Shown: positions 49,704 to 59,521 of the stretch, in pieces
Numbering within the stretch: position 1 is the first letter of the stretch
Layout of the letters: each line of letters starts with the position of its first letter
DNA from: Xanthobacter tagetidis
GTDB lineage: Bacteria > Pseudomonadota > Alphaproteobacteria > Rhizobiales > Xanthobacteraceae
Length of the DNA stretch: 64,000 bases
Assembly (NCBI RefSeq): GCF_003667445.1
Contig: NZ_RCTF01000006.1
Location: 62,001 to 126,000, forward strand
Direction of reading: 5' to 3'
Position numbers and translations under genes: made by a program
The notes under the pieces: model-generated
What the model was told of the DNA's origin: nothing
The model's input: only the letters and a program-made list of their open reading frames with translations
Databases searched by the model: none

Positions 49704-50273
49704 TCAGCCGCCGGCCTTCTCGATGGCCGCGAGGTCGATGGCGTTGAGGAAAGCGCGCTTGTCGGCCTCGCTGCCCGAGCCCTCGATCATGACCAGCGTG
49801 CCGCCGGACATGAGCTGGATCGTGCCCTCCTTGGTGAGCACGGCGGTGCGGCCCTGGTGGCGGAACACCTTGCCCATGGCGCCCAGCATCTGCGCGCTGG
49901 AGAACATGGCGCCCATCTGGGCGATGATGGGCGACTGGGTGATGATCTGCACCGTCACCTCCGCGCTTCCCTTGGAATATTCGCGCCGGGCGATCAGCCC
50001 GCCGCCGAACATGGCTGCCGCCGCCGCATCGGTCTCGGTCTCGCCCGCGGTCCAGCCGGGCGGCACCGGCGGCAGGAATTTTGCGAGCCCGTCGGCGCTG
50101 CGCTGGGCCAGGAGCTGGGAGGCGACGTCCAGAGACTGCTTGGCGCCGGAGAGGTCGCCGGCCGCATAGGCCTTCTGGGCCTCGGCGATGGCATCGGCGA
50201 TGTCGTCGGCGCGCGCGGGCTGGGCGACCAGGATCAGTCCTGCGGCGAGAATCGGCGCGAAGGCTCGGATCAC
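49704..50273 (-). CDS. Secreted protein of unknown function
   Basis: This 189-residue protein has a signal peptide (IRAFAPILAAGLILVAQPARA) and a mature part that starts with a helical repeat-like segment (DIADAIAEAQKAYAAGDLSGAKQSLDVASQLL), then FLPPVPPGWTAGETE. A conserved-looking beta-strand region follows (EVTVQIITQSPII; TIQLMSGGTLVMIEGSG). I do not recognise a named family. GTG at 50273 with AAAAGGAAA upstream gives the signal peptide; earlier in-frame starts do not. It lies downstream of the DUF2059 gene on the same strand, 185 bp away. Confidence 0.7.
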   Translation of the reverse strand: MIRAFAPILAAGLILVAQPARADDIADAIAEAQKAYAAGDLSGAKQSLDVASQLLAQRSADGLAKFLPPVPPGWTAGETETDAAAAAMFGGGLIARREYSKGSAEVTVQIITQSPIIAQMGAMFSSAQMLGAMGKVFRHQGRTAVLTKEGTIQLMSGGTLVMIEGSGSEADKRAFLNAIDLAAIEKAGG

Positions 50274-50458
50274 GGGGATTTCCTTTTTCCGGAGGGCGCG
50301 GCCCCGCCTCGGAAGGGAAGCGGGGCGGCGGCGGTGCCCTGCGCCGGCCGGATGGCTCCCGCCCCGCACGGGATCCGACCCGGCGCATCGGATCGCTCTG
50401 CCACACTGCCGCAGCGGCAGGTGCGGCGCAACCCTGCAAGGCTTCCGCTTCCGCCGCC

Positions 50459-50917
50459 TCAGCGCGGCAGCGCGCTCATCTGCACCACCAGCTTCATGAT
50501 CTGCTGCTGGATCGCGGCGTTGACCTCCGGCGACTTCGCCTCCTCCACCTTCACCAGCTTCAGGCCCAGCGGGCTCTTGAAGAAGGCGAGCAGGTCGTTC
50601 AGCTCGGCCGGCGTGAAGGCGGTGGCATATTGCTCGGCGATGGCGGCGAGGATTTCCTCGCGGGCGTCCGCCGCGGCCTTCTGGAGATCGGCCCGGGCGG
50701 CCGCCTGCCGGTCGGCGGGGAGCTTCGCCACCGCCTCGCCGATCATGCGGTTGAAGCGCCCCTCGAAGCCGGGGGAAAGCGAGAGGTGCACCACCTCGCG
50801 CGCCACTGCCGCGGTGTCTTGCGCGGGGGCCCGCGCCGCGGCCGGCGCGGTCTGGGCCGAGGCGGCGGCGGGAAGCACGAGGGCCGCGATCACGAGCAAC
50901 TGGCGGGCATACCGCAT
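50459..50917 (-). CDS. Secreted DUF2059-family protein
   Basis: This 152-residue protein has a signal peptide (RQLLVIAALVLPAAASAQT) and a DUF2059 domain. The domain's typical core is YATAFTPAELNDLLAFFKSPLGLKL near residues 95-125. Family members are small periplasmic proteins with no known activity. The gene lies 76 bp upstream of the aspS stop on the opposite side of a spacer, on the same strand, and could be independent. An AGGAAG-like site precedes the ATG. Confidence 0.85.
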   Translation of the reverse strand: MRYARQLLVIAALVLPAAASAQTAPAAARAPAQDTAAVAREVVHLSLSPGFEGRFNRMIGEAVAKLPADRQAAARADLQKAAADAREEILAAIAEQYATAFTPAELNDLLAFFKSPLGLKLVKVEEAKSPEVNAAIQQQIMKLVVQMSALPR

Positions 50918-50993
50918 GGGGCTTCCTCCGGGGGGCGCCGGCGCGTGGCGGCCGGCTTCCTCCCCGAAGGCACTCTACATCATTCGCCGGAGA

Positions 50994-52766
50994 TTACTTG
51001 CTCGGGGGAACCGCCCGGATATGCAGCTCGCGCAGCTGCTTGGGGCTCGCCTCGCTGGGCGCCCCCATGAGCAGATCGAGCGCCTGCTGGTTCATGGGGA
51101 AGAGCGAGATCTCGCGCAGGTTCGTCACGCCGCACAGCAGCATGACGATGCGGTCCACGCCCGCCGCCATGCCGCCATGGGGCGGCGCGCCATACTGGAA
51201 CGCGCGGTACATGCCGCCGAACCGCTCCACCACGGTGGCCTCGTCATAGCCGGCCAGTTCGAACGCCTTCACCATGGCCTCGGGGCGATGGTTGCGGATG
51301 CCGCCGGAGGCGATCTCGTAGCCGTTGCAGGCGATGTCGTACTGGAACGCCTTGATGGTGAGCGGGTCCTGCGTGTTCAGCGCCTCCAGCCCGCCCTGCG
51401 GCATGGAGAAGGGGTTGTGCGAGAAGTCGACCTTCTTCTCTTCTTCCGAATATTCGTAGAACGGGAAGTCGACGATCCAGGCCAGCTCGAACCGGTCGTG
51501 GTCGACGAGATTCAGGTCCTCGCCCACCTTGGTGCGGGCGAGGCCGGCGAACTTCACGAACTTGTCCGGATCGCCGGCCACGAAGAAGGCGGCGTCCCCG
51601 GCCTTGAGGCCGAGCTGGGCGCGGATCGCCTCGGTGCGCTCGGGGCCGATATTGTTGGCGAGCGGGCCGGCGCCCTCCCCCCCTTCACGCCACATGATGT
51701 AGCCGAGGCCGGGCTGGCCCTCGCCCTGCGCCCAGGAATTCATGCGGTCGCAGAAGGCGCGGGAGCCGCCGCCGGGAGCCGGGATGGCCCAAACCTCGTT
51801 CTTCTCCACCTCCAGCATGCGGGCGAACACCTTGAAGCCCGAGCCGCGGAAATGGTCCGAGACGTTCTGCATCACCAGCGGGTTGCGCAGGTCCGGCTTG
51901 TCGGTGCCGTATTTGCGCAGGGCCTCGGCATAGGGAATGCGCGGCCAGTTCTTGGTCACCGGCTTGCCGTTCGCGAAATCTTCGAACACGCCGGTGATGA
52001 CCGGCTCCACCGCCTGGAACACGTCCTCCTGCTCGACGAAGCTCATCTCCAGGTCGAGCTGGTAGAATTCGCCCGGCAGCCGGTCGGCGCGCGGGTCCTC
52101 GTCGCGGAAGCAGGGGGCGATCTGGAAGTAGCGGTCGAAGCCGCTCATCATGATCAGCTGCTTGTACTGCTGCGGCGCCTGCGGCAGCGCATAGAACTTG
52201 CCCGCGTGCAGGCGCGAGGGCACGAGGAAGTCGCGCGCCCCCTCCGGCGAGGAGGCGGTGAGGATCGGCGTCTGGAACTCGAAGAAGCCCTGGCCCTTCA
52301 TTTTCGCACGCATGGCGTCGATGATCGCCATGCGGGTCATGATGTTCTTGTGCAGCTTCTCGCGCCGCAGATCGAGGAAGCGGTACTTGAGCCGCGTCTC
52401 CTCGGGATATTCCACGTCGCCGAACACGGGCAGCGGCAGCTCGGCGGCGGCGCCCAGCACTTCGAGCTCGGCGGCGTAGACCTCCACGGCGCCGGTGGCG
52501 AGGTCCGGATTCTCGGTGCCCTCGGGGCGCTTGCGCACCTTGCCGTCGATCCGGATCACCCATTCCGCGCGCGCCTTCTCGGCGGCGGCGAAGGCCGGGC
52601 TGTCGGGGTCCACCACCACCTGGGTGAGGCCGTAATGGTCGCGCAGGTCGATGAACAGCACGCCGCCATGGTCGCGGATGCGGTGGCACCAGCCGGACAG
52701 GCGCACGCTCTGGTCGACCTCGGCGAGGGTGAGCGCGCCGCAGGTGTGGGAGCGGTAGCGGTGCAT
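50994..52766 (-). CDS. aspS: Aspartyl-tRNA synthetase
   Basis: This 590-residue class II synthetase charges tRNA-Asp (and in many alphaproteobacteria also tRNA-Asn). The N-terminal OB-fold anticodon domain starts [21 protein letters not shown], with [21 protein letters not shown]. The catalytic motifs are visible: [19 protein letters not shown] (motif 2) and [13 protein letters not shown] (motif 3). The bacterial GAD insert lies between. The ATG at 52766 is the family start. It is divergent from rnd, with a 350-bp spacer. Confidence 0.96.
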   Translation of the reverse strand: MHRYRSHTCGALTLAEVDQSVRLSGWCHRIRDHGGVLFIDLRDHYGLTQVVVDPDSPAFAAAEKARAEWVIRIDGKVRKRPEGTENPDLATGAVEVYAAELEVLGAAAELPLPVFGDVEYPEETRLKYRFLDLRREKLHKNIMTRMAIIDAMRAKMKGQGFFEFQTPILTASSPEGARDFLVPSRLHAGKFYALPQAPQQYKQLIMMSGFDRYFQIAPCFRDEDPRADRLPGEFYQLDLEMSFVEQEDVFQAVEPVITGVFEDFANGKPVTKNWPRIPYAEALRKYGTDKPDLRNPLVMQNVSDHFRGSGFKVFARMLEVEKNEVWAIPAPGGGSRAFCDRMNSWAQGEGQPGLGYIMWREGGEGAGPLANNIGPERTEAIRAQLGLKAGDAAFFVAGDPDKFVKFAGLARTKVGEDLNLVDHDRFELAWIVDFPFYEYSEEEKKVDFSHNPFSMPQGGLEALNTQDPLTIKAFQYDIACNGYEIASGGIRNHRPEAMVKAFELAGYDEATVVERFGGMYRAFQYGAPPHGGMAAGVDRIVMLLCGVTNLREISLFPMNQQALDLLMGAPSEASPKQLRELHIRAVPPSK

Positions 52767-53115
52767 GGCGTGCCCTTTCAAAGGCTGAATGGTCGGTCTG
52801 CGGGGTCCTTCGACCCGGCCTCGGCGCCGGCCGGCCGCGTGTGGCCGGACTGCCGCGAGAGGCCGCGTTCCGCACCGGGCGCCGCCTGGAAGGCCCGGCG
52901 CGCCGCGGCGCGGATGACCGCGTCTGAGGCGGGGCGAAGGTGCATGCGCCTTGGGGCTTGTCAAGCGCGCGAGGCCTTTCCGCCGCCGGGGAGACGGCGG
53001 CGGCCTGCAGTCATGCGTCCTGCGCAATGCTTGCTTATCAGCCATTCCGCTCACTTCTGACAAAATCGCGCCACATTCCCTTTCCGCGGAGGACGGCGGT
53101 GGGTATGGTCGCCCA
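52767..53115. other. Divergent promoter region of aspS and rnd
   Basis: These ~350 bp contain no gene. The part next to rnd (53020-53080) is less GC-rich and probably holds its promoter; a CTGACA hexamer lies there, but no matching -10 box is convincing. Confidence 0.45.
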
Positions 53116-54267
53116 ATGGATCTGATCACCTCCACCGAGGCGCTGGCATCGGCCTGTGAGCGTCTGGCCCGCCACCCCTTCGTTACCGTCGATACGGAGT
53201 TTCTGCGGGAAACCACCTTCTGGCCGAAGCTCTGCGTCGTGCAGGTGGCCTCGCCCGAGGAGGCCATCATCATCGACGCCCTCGCCGAGGGGCTCGATCT
53301 CGACCCGCTCTACCGCCTCATGGCCGACCACAAGGTGATGAAGGTGTTCCATGCCGGCCGGCAGGACATCGAGATCATCTGGCACCAGGCGCGGCTCATT
53401 CCCCATCCGGTGTTCGACACCCAGGTGGCGGCGATGGTGCTGGGCTATGGCGACAGCGTCTCCTACGACCAGCTCGTCCAGCGCGTCACCGGGCACGCCA
53501 TCGACAAGTCCTCGCGCTTCACCGACTGGTCGCGCCGGCCGCTGAGCCAAGCCCAGCTCACCTATGCGGTGGCGGACGTGACGCATCTGCGCGACATCTT
53601 CCTCAAGCTCACCGCCGACCTCGATGCCCGCGGGCGCGGCGAATGGGTGGGCGAGGAAATGCGCGTCCTCACCTCGCCCGCCACCTATGAGCAGAGCCCC
53701 GACACCGCCTGGGAGCGCCTGAAGTCCCGCGTGCGCAAGCCGCGCGAGCTGGCGGTGCTGGTCGAGGTGGCCGCCTGGCGCGAGCGCGAGGCGCAGACCC
53801 GCGACATGCCGCGCGGCCGCATCGTCAAGGACGAGGTGATCGCCGAGATCGCCGTCCAGGCGCCGCAGACGCCGGAGAAGCTCGCCGAATTGCGTTCCCT
53901 GCCCAAGGGCTTCGAGCGCTCGCGCTTCGGCGAGGCGGTGCTCGAGGCGGTGAGGAAAGGGGTCGCCCGCGACCCCAAGACGCTGCCGCGCATCGAGCGC
54001 GACAAGCCGCTGCCCAACGGCGCCAGCGCCACGGTGGAGCTGCTCAAGGTGCTGCTGCGCATGACGGCCGAGCAGAACGCGGTCGCCGCCAAGGTGATCG
54101 CCACCACCGACGACCTGGAGCGCATCGCCGTCGACGACGCGGCCGACGTGCCGGCCATGCAGGGCTGGCGCCGCGAGCTGTTCGGCGAGCGCGCGCTGGC
54201 ACTCAAGGCCGGGCGCCTGGCGCTGGCGGTGGACAAGGGCCGCGTGGTGGCGGTGGAGCGGGACTGA
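53116..54267 (+). CDS. rnd: Ribonuclease D
   Basis: This 383-residue 3'-5' exoribonuclease trims tRNA precursors and other stable RNAs. The DEDDy active site is visible: Exo [11 protein letters not shown], Exo [14 protein letters not shown], Exo [16 protein letters not shown]. One or two HRDC-like helical domains follow ([20 protein letters not shown], then the C-terminal part). The ATG at 53116 is used. It is followed 57 bp later by mutL on the same strand. Confidence 0.95.
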   Translation: MDLITSTEALASACERLARHPFVTVDTEFLRETTFWPKLCVVQVASPEEAIIIDALAEGLDLDPLYRLMADHKVMKVFHAGRQDIEIIWHQARLIPHPVFDTQVAAMVLGYGDSVSYDQLVQRVTGHAIDKSSRFTDWSRRPLSQAQLTYAVADVTHLRDIFLKLTADLDARGRGEWVGEEMRVLTSPATYEQSPDTAWERLKSRVRKPRELAVLVEVAAWREREAQTRDMPRGRIVKDEVIAEIAVQAPQTPEKLAELRSLPKGFERSRFGEAVLEAVRKGVARDPKTLPRIERDKPLPNGASATVELLKVLLRMTAEQNAVAAKVIATTDDLERIAVDDAADVPAMQGWRRELFGERALALKAGRLALAVDKGRVVAVERD

Positions 54268-54324
54268 CCCGCCGGGCGCGCGGCGCTATCATCGGCGCCC
54301 GTGGTCCTCTGAGTCGTCCGCCCG

Positions 54325-56190
54325 ATGCCGATCCGCCGCCTGCCGCCCGTGCTCATCGACCGCATCGCCGCCGGCGAGGTGGTGGAGCGGCCGGCCGCGG
54401 TGGTGAAGGAACTCACCGAGAACGCGCTCGATGCGGGCGCGCGCGCCGTCGAGGTGGTGATCGACGGCGGCGGGCGCCGCCTGGTGCGGGTCGCCGACGA
54501 CGGCGCGGGCATGGGGCCGGACGATCTTGCGCTCGCTGTGGAGCGCCACGCCACCTCCAAGCTCGACGGCGAGGACCTGCTCGCCATCTCCACCTTGGGC
54601 TTCCGCGGCGAGGCGCTGCCCTCCATCGGCGCGGTGGCGCGCCTTGCCATCACAAGCCGGCCGCGCGGCGCACCGAGCGCGTTCGAGATCCGCGTCGAGG
54701 GCGGCGTCGTGAGCCCGCCGCGCCCGGCGGCATTGGCGCAGGGCACGCGGGTGGAGGTGCGCGACCTGTTCTACGCCACCCCGGCGCGGCTGAAGTTCCT
54801 GAAGTCCGACCGGGCGGAGGCGGCGGCCGCCGCCGACGTGGTCCGCCGGCTCGCGCTGGCGCGGCCGGACGTGGCCTTCACTCTGGTGCTGGACGACCGG
54901 GCGCCGGTGACCTTTCCGGCCCGCGCCGGCGATGCGGACGGGCGCGCCGCGCGCATCGCCGACGTGCTGGGGGCGGAAGCGGGGGCGAACGTGATCCCCG
55001 TGGAGGGGATGCGGGAAGGCGTGCTTCTGGAAGGGCTCGCCGGCCTGCCCACCTTCTCCAAGGCCAATTCGCTGAGCCAGTTCCTGTTCGTGAACGGCCG
55101 CCCGGTGCGCGACAAGCTGCTGATGGGCGCGGTGCGCGCGGCCTATGCCGATCTCCTGCCCTCCGACCGGCACCCGGTCCTGGCGCTGTTCTTCACGCTC
55201 GACCCGCGCGAGGTGGACGTGAACGTGCACCCCGCCAAGACCGAGGTGCGGTTCCGCGACGGCGGCAACGTGCGGGCGCTGATCGTGCGCACGCTGAAGG
55301 ACGCGCTCGCCGCGCGCGCGCCGCGCACCGCCGCCACCATCGCCGATCGCCTGGTGGCGCTGGCGCGGCCGGAGCCGTCCGGTGCGGCGCCGGCGCAGCC
55401 GGGCTTCGGTGCGGGCCGGCAGGCGGCCTATGCGGCGCCGTTCGGGCGGCCCGCCGGCGGCTATGACTGGCGCGCCTCCCCGGCCCTGCCGCTCGGCGGG
55501 ACGCCGGAAGACGCGCCGGCGGGGGCCGCCGCGCCCGTGCCCGCTCCGCTCGCCCTGCCCTCCGCCGATGCCCGCGCCTTCGCGGGGGCGCCGGAGGCGG
55601 GCGACCTCGACCTCCCGCTCGGCGCCGCGCGGGCGCAGCTGCACGAGACCTATATCCTCGCCCAGACCCGCGAGGGCCTGGTGCTGGTGGACCAGCACGC
55701 CGCCCATGAGCGCCTGGTCTATGAGCGCCTGAAGGCGGCGCTCGCGCGCGACGGCGTCGCCCGGCAGGGGCTGCTCATCCCCGCCGTGGTGGAGCTGGAC
55801 GCGGCGGAGGCGGGGCTGATCCTGGAGCGGGCGGCGGAGCTTTCCGCGCTCGGGCTCGACATCGAGCCGTTCGGCCCGGGCGCGGTGCTGGTGCGGGCGG
55901 TTCCCGCTCTGCTCGGGGACTGCGACGCGGCGCGCCTGGTGCGCGACCTCGCCGAGCATGCGGGCGAGTGGGACGACGCGCTGCCGCTGGAGCGGCGCCT
56001 GCTCCACGTGGCCGCCACCATGGCCTGCCACGGCTCGGTCCGCGCCGGGCGGCGCCTCAAGGTCGAGGAGATGAACGCGCTGCTGCGCGAGATGGAGGCG
56101 ACCCCGAACGCCGGGGAGTGCAACCATGGCCGCCCCACCTTCGTCACGCTCTCCTTGAGGGACGTGGAGAAGCTGTTCGCGCGGCGCTGA
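54325..56190 (+). CDS. mutL: DNA mismatch repair protein MutL
   Basis: This 621-residue MutL coordinates mismatch repair between MutS and the excision machinery. The N-terminal GHKL ATPase has MPIRRLPPVLIDRIAAGEVVERP, ENALDAGA, DDGAGM and GFRGEALPSIG. A variable Ala/Pro-rich linker (residues ~350-430) leads to the C-terminal dimerisation domain. This domain carries the endonuclease metal motif DQHA-x2-E-x4-E (residues 456-467), so the protein should nick DNA, as in bacteria without MutH. It follows rnd by 57 bp. Confidence 0.97.
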   Translation: MPIRRLPPVLIDRIAAGEVVERPAAVVKELTENALDAGARAVEVVIDGGGRRLVRVADDGAGMGPDDLALAVERHATSKLDGEDLLAISTLGFRGEALPSIGAVARLAITSRPRGAPSAFEIRVEGGVVSPPRPAALAQGTRVEVRDLFYATPARLKFLKSDRAEAAAAADVVRRLALARPDVAFTLVLDDRAPVTFPARAGDADGRAARIADVLGAEAGANVIPVEGMREGVLLEGLAGLPTFSKANSLSQFLFVNGRPVRDKLLMGAVRAAYADLLPSDRHPVLALFFTLDPREVDVNVHPAKTEVRFRDGGNVRALIVRTLKDALAARAPRTAATIADRLVALARPEPSGAAPAQPGFGAGRQAAYAAPFGRPAGGYDWRASPALPLGGTPEDAPAGAAAPVPAPLALPSADARAFAGAPEAGDLDLPLGAARAQLHETYILAQTREGLVLVDQHAAHERLVYERLKAALARDGVARQGLLIPAVVELDAAEAGLILERAAELSALGLDIEPFGPGAVLVRAVPALLGDCDAARLVRDLAEHAGEWDDALPLERRLLHVAATMACHGSVRAGRRLKVEEMNALLREMEATPNAGECNHGRPTFVTLSLRDVEKLFARR

Positions 56191-56252
56191 AGCGAACCGG
56201 CCGGGAGCGGCGGGCTCCCGGCGCGGATGTCAGGCGGAGCGGCCGCGCAAGC

Positions 56253-57254
56253 TCACAGGCTGGAGGGGTTCCACAGCACCGGCACGTAGCGGAAGCCGTC
56301 GCCGGCCTTCTCCACGTGCGCCACGGCCGGGAACGGGAAGTGGTAGCCGGCGAGCCTGGTGCGGTCTGCCGCCACGCGGTCGAGGTTGGCCTTGCGCACC
56401 TCGGCGGCCTTCGCCGCATCCATGTCGAACTGCACCTGCCAGGACGGGTTGGCGACGAACAGCGCGGCGATGTTGGTCAGGTCCGACTGGATGAACATCT
56501 CCTCGAGATTGGATTCCAGCGCGAACGAGGTGTGGCCCGGCGTGTGGCCGGGCGTGCCCACCGCCTTGAGGCCGGGCGCCACCTCCTTGTCCCAGGCGTA
56601 GCGCTCCAGCTTGCCCTCGAACGGCTTGAACACCCGCCGCACGTTCTGGAACGAGGGCTTCATCGCGTCGGGCGCGCGGCTCATCTGGCCCTCGTCCATC
56701 CAGAACGCCCATTCCGCCTCGGGCACCATCACCTGCGCCTTGGGGAAGGCGGGGGTGCCGTCGGCCAGCACGAGGCCGTTGATGTGGTCGCCGTGGAAGT
56801 GGGAGATGACGATCTGGTCGATCATCTCGGGCTGAACGCCCAGCGTGCCGAGCGTGCCGCGCAGCTGGCCGACCGCGCCCGGCTCGCCGCCGTTGCCGGT
56901 GTCGATCAGCACCCGGCGGCCGCCGATGTTCAGGAGCAGCACGTTGAACGGGATGGAGAGCTGCGCCTCGTCGAGGAATGCCGCCTTCAGCGCCGCCTTC
57001 ACCGTCTCGGGCGGCTGGTTGCGCACGAAGGTGGGGGGCAAGGGGAAGGTGCGCATGCCGTCGGCGATGGCGGTGATCTCCACGTCGCCCACCTTGTAGC
57101 GGTAGGCGCTCGGCACCTGCCGGCCGGCGGCGGGCGCCGGATTGGGCGCCTGGGCGCGCGCGGGCGCCGAGAAGCCGGCGCCGAGACCTGAGGCTCCCAG
57201 TCCGGCAAGGGCGGCGGAACCGGCGACAAGGGTACGGCGGGAGAGACTGGGCAT
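56253..57254 (-). CDS. Exported MBL-fold hydrolase
   Basis: This 333-residue metallo-beta-lactamase-fold protein has a Tat-like N-terminus (LSRRTLVAGSAALAGLGASG) that should export it to the periplasm. The metal motif is VISHFHGDHINGLVLADG, with further His ligands in TPGHTPGHTS and a late Asp in IQSDL. This is the layout of quorum-quenching lactonases and similar hydrolases; no substrate can be assigned. It lies upstream of the amino-acid-binding protein terminator on the same strand, and is convergent with mutL. Confidence 0.9.
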   Translation of the reverse strand: MPSLSRRTLVAGSAALAGLGASGLGAGFSAPARAQAPNPAPAAGRQVPSAYRYKVGDVEITAIADGMRTFPLPPTFVRNQPPETVKAALKAAFLDEAQLSIPFNVLLLNIGGRRVLIDTGNGGEPGAVGQLRGTLGTLGVQPEMIDQIVISHFHGDHINGLVLADGTPAFPKAQVMVPEAEWAFWMDEGQMSRAPDAMKPSFQNVRRVFKPFEGKLERYAWDKEVAPGLKAVGTPGHTPGHTSFALESNLEEMFIQSDLTNIAALFVANPSWQVQFDMDAAKAAEVRKANLDRVAADRTRLAGYHFPFPAVAHVEKAGDGFRYVPVLWNPSSL

Positions 57255-57309
57255 GATTCCTCCGGGCGCTTTGCGCGCCTTGATCTGACCGGAGGGAAAC
57301 TAGAGGCCG

Positions 57310-57352
57310 CAACGCAAAAGCGCCGCTCACATCGCTGCGAGCGGCGCCTTTT
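57310..57352 (-). terminator. Intrinsic terminator of the AapJ-like gene
   Basis: On the minus strand GCGCCGCTC (57339-57347 side) pairs with GAGCGGCGC around a 10-base loop, and TTTTGCGTT follows. It lies 35-60 bp after the stop of the AapJ-like gene. The other strand also has CTTTTC next to the stem, so it may work both ways. Confidence 0.75.
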
Positions 57353-57386
57353 CGGGGGCAGGCCGGCGCCGGGGCGCCAGCGGGAA

Positions 57387-58403
57387 TCAGCGGATCGGCG
57401 GGGCGTACTGGATGCCGCCCATGCTCCACAGCTGGTTCACCCCGCGCGGGATGCCGAGCTTGGAGGAGGCGCCCACATTGCGTTCGAAGCTCTCGCCATA
57501 ATTGCCCACCGCCTTGACGATGCGCGCGGCGAAGTCGTTGGACAGGCCCAGTTCCTCGCCGAGCTTGCCCTCAAGGCCGAGCAGGCGCTTGACGTCCGGC
57601 TTCTGGGACTGGAGCGCTGCGTCGAGGTTGGCGGTGGTCACCCCCAGCTCCTCGGCGTTGAGCATGGCGAACAGCGACCACTTGACGATGTTGAACCACT
57701 TGTCGTCGCCCTGGCGCACCACGGGGCCGAGCGGCTCCTTGGAGATCACGTCGGGCAGCACGATGTGGTCGGCGGGCTTGGTCATGTTGAGGCGCAGGGC
57801 ATAGAGCTGCGACACGTCGGTGGTGAGGGTGTCGCACTTGCCCTCGTCATAGGCCTTCACCATGTCGGCCGAGTTCGGCACCGACACCAGCTCCAGCTTC
57901 ATGTTGTTGGTCTTGAAGTATTCCTCGGTGGCGGCGGCGGCCGTGGTGCCGGCCTGGACGCAGACCTTGGAATTGTCGAGTTCGAGCGACGAGGTCAGCT
58001 TGCGCGCGTTCGGCACCAGGAAGCCCTGGCCGTCATAATAGGAGATGCCGGCGAACAGCAGGCCGAGCTTGGCCTCGCGCTCCAGCGTCCAGGTGGAATT
58101 GCGCGACAGCAGGTCCACATCGCCCTTCTGCAGCGCCGGGAAGCGCTCCTCGGCGTTGAGCGGCACGAACTTCACCTTGTTCGGATCGCCGAGCACCGCG
58201 GCGGCCACCGCGCGGCACATGTCCACGTCGAAGCCGGACCAGCGGCCCGAGGCGTCGGGCGCGGAGAAGCCCGGCAGCCCCTTGGAGACGCCGCAGACCA
58301 GCTCGCCGCGGTCCTTCACGCTCTTCAGGGTCTGCTGTGCGAAAGCATTGGTCCCGACGAGCGCGACTGCCGCGCCCGCCAGGAGGGCCAGGATCGTCTT
58401 CAT
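57387..58403 (-). CDS. aapJ: General L-amino-acid ABC transporter substrate-binding protein (AapJ-like)
   Basis: This 338-residue periplasmic binding protein has a signal peptide (TILALLAGAAVALVGTNAFAQ). The rest fits the AapJ/BztA family: LKSVKDRGELVCGVSKGLPGF, GFDVDMCRAVAAAVLGDPNKV, ALQKGDVDLLSRNSTWTLERE and CVQAGTTAAAATEEYF. The C-terminus GIPRGVNQLWSMGGIQYAPPIR is typical. In other Rhizobiales it is followed by aapQ, aapM and aapP; here none of these is adjacent and a terminator follows directly. It is either an extra copy or a separated component. The symbol follows similarity only. Confidence 0.9.
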   Translation of the reverse strand: MKTILALLAGAAVALVGTNAFAQQTLKSVKDRGELVCGVSKGLPGFSAPDASGRWSGFDVDMCRAVAAAVLGDPNKVKFVPLNAEERFPALQKGDVDLLSRNSTWTLEREAKLGLLFAGISYYDGQGFLVPNARKLTSSLELDNSKVCVQAGTTAAAATEEYFKTNNMKLELVSVPNSADMVKAYDEGKCDTLTTDVSQLYALRLNMTKPADHIVLPDVISKEPLGPVVRQGDDKWFNIVKWSLFAMLNAEELGVTTANLDAALQSQKPDVKRLLGLEGKLGEELGLSNDFAARIVKAVGNYGESFERNVGASSKLGIPRGVNQLWSMGGIQYAPPIR

Positions 58404-58458
58404 GGATGCCCCCGAGGCGATGTTGTCGTTGAGCGTGCGAAGGTGGCCGGGGCCGCCC

Positions 58459-59088
58459 TCAGAGGGTGGCCTGCTGGCGCACCACCACCTTGGTGCCCAC
58501 GGGCACGCGCCCGTAGAGGTCGATGATGTCGCTGTTCACGAGACGGAAGCAGCCCGACGACACGGCGTAGCCGATGGTCTGGGGCTGGTTGGTGCCGTGG
58601 ATGCGGTAGACCGTGCCGCCGATATAGAGCGCGCGGGCCCCCATGGGGTTGCCCGGGCCGCCGGCCATGAAGCGGGGCAGATAGGGCTGGCGCTGGATCA
58701 TTTCCGCCGGCGGCGTCCAGTCCGGCCATTCGGCCTTGCGGACGATCTCCTTGAGGCCGCCCCACTGGAAGCCGTCGCGGCCGACGCCGATGCCGTAGCG
58801 CAGCGCCCGGTTGTCGCCCTGCACGAGGTAGAGGAACCGCTCGTTGGTGTGGATGACGATGGTCCCGGGCTTCTCGGTGGTGCGGAAATAGACCGGCTGG
58901 CGCCGGAACGCCGGCTCGAGCTGCGCCTCATCGTCCTCGGAGGCGACGAGGCCGGGCTGATCGCCGATGTCCATCACGGCGCCGGCGCCGCGGCCGGGCG
59001 CCTGGGCGGAAGCGACGGGAGAGAAGGCGAGGATGCCGGCCTGGAGCAGCACGGCGAGGGTGAAGGACTTGAACGTGATCGGCGACAT
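58459..59088 (-). CDS. Exported L,D-transpeptidase (ErfK/YbiS/YkuD family)
   Basis: This 209-residue protein has a signal peptide (LAVLLQAGILAFSPVASA) and a YkuD domain. The catalytic pattern is RIHGTNQPQTIGYAVSSGCFRLVN with His164 and Cys180; the usual SHGC is SSGC here, a common variant in this family. It cross-links peptidoglycan (3-3 links) or attaches proteins to it in the periplasm. AAGAGG precedes the ATG at 59088. It sits 55 bp upstream of the AapJ-like gene on the same strand and could be transcribed with it. Confidence 0.92.
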   Translation of the reverse strand: MSPITFKSFTLAVLLQAGILAFSPVASAQAPGRGAGAVMDIGDQPGLVASEDDEAQLEPAFRRQPVYFRTTEKPGTIVIHTNERFLYLVQGDNRALRYGIGVGRDGFQWGGLKEIVRKAEWPDWTPPAEMIQRQPYLPRFMAGGPGNPMGARALYIGGTVYRIHGTNQPQTIGYAVSSGCFRLVNSDIIDLYGRVPVGTKVVVRQQATL

Positions 59089-59521
59089 TCCGGCCTCTTC
59101 TAGCGTGCGCTCCCGGAGGGAGCGGCTTCCATGCACCCGAGGTCTCGCGGCATGTGGCCATGCCGCGGCCCGGACGATTGCCGTTGCCCATCCCTCGCGC
59201 GCCGGCCATCCGGCGGTCCCGTCGCGGACCGCCCCAGGCGTTGCCTGACGCGCGACCCCACGTTGGCTTAGCCGAGCGCGCGCCCGAGGAAAAGGGGCCA
59301 GCGGCGCGGCGCGACTGGCATTTTTCGGACGGACTCCATCCTGGCGGTAGCAAGGTAAATGGATCGTAACCGGCCTGCCGCCGCGGGCCGTGCGCCGGCG
59401 CCGCGCACGCAACCTTGCCCTCGGCCGGGCCACCCGCCTATAAGGCCCGATCAACTCAACGGGATCGGTCCGGGCTGCCTTGCGACAGGGGCGCGGGACA
59501 GACCAAGGGACGGTGGCGGCC
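59089..59521. other. Intergenic region between L,D-transpeptidase and yebC
   Basis: This ~430 bp spacer of divergent genes holds no gene I can support. A 7-bp hairpin (CGCTCCC-GGA-GGGAGCG) lies near 59110, just ahead of the transpeptidase gene. The part at 59350-59370 (GGTAAATGGATCG) is less GC-rich. Confidence 0.45.
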
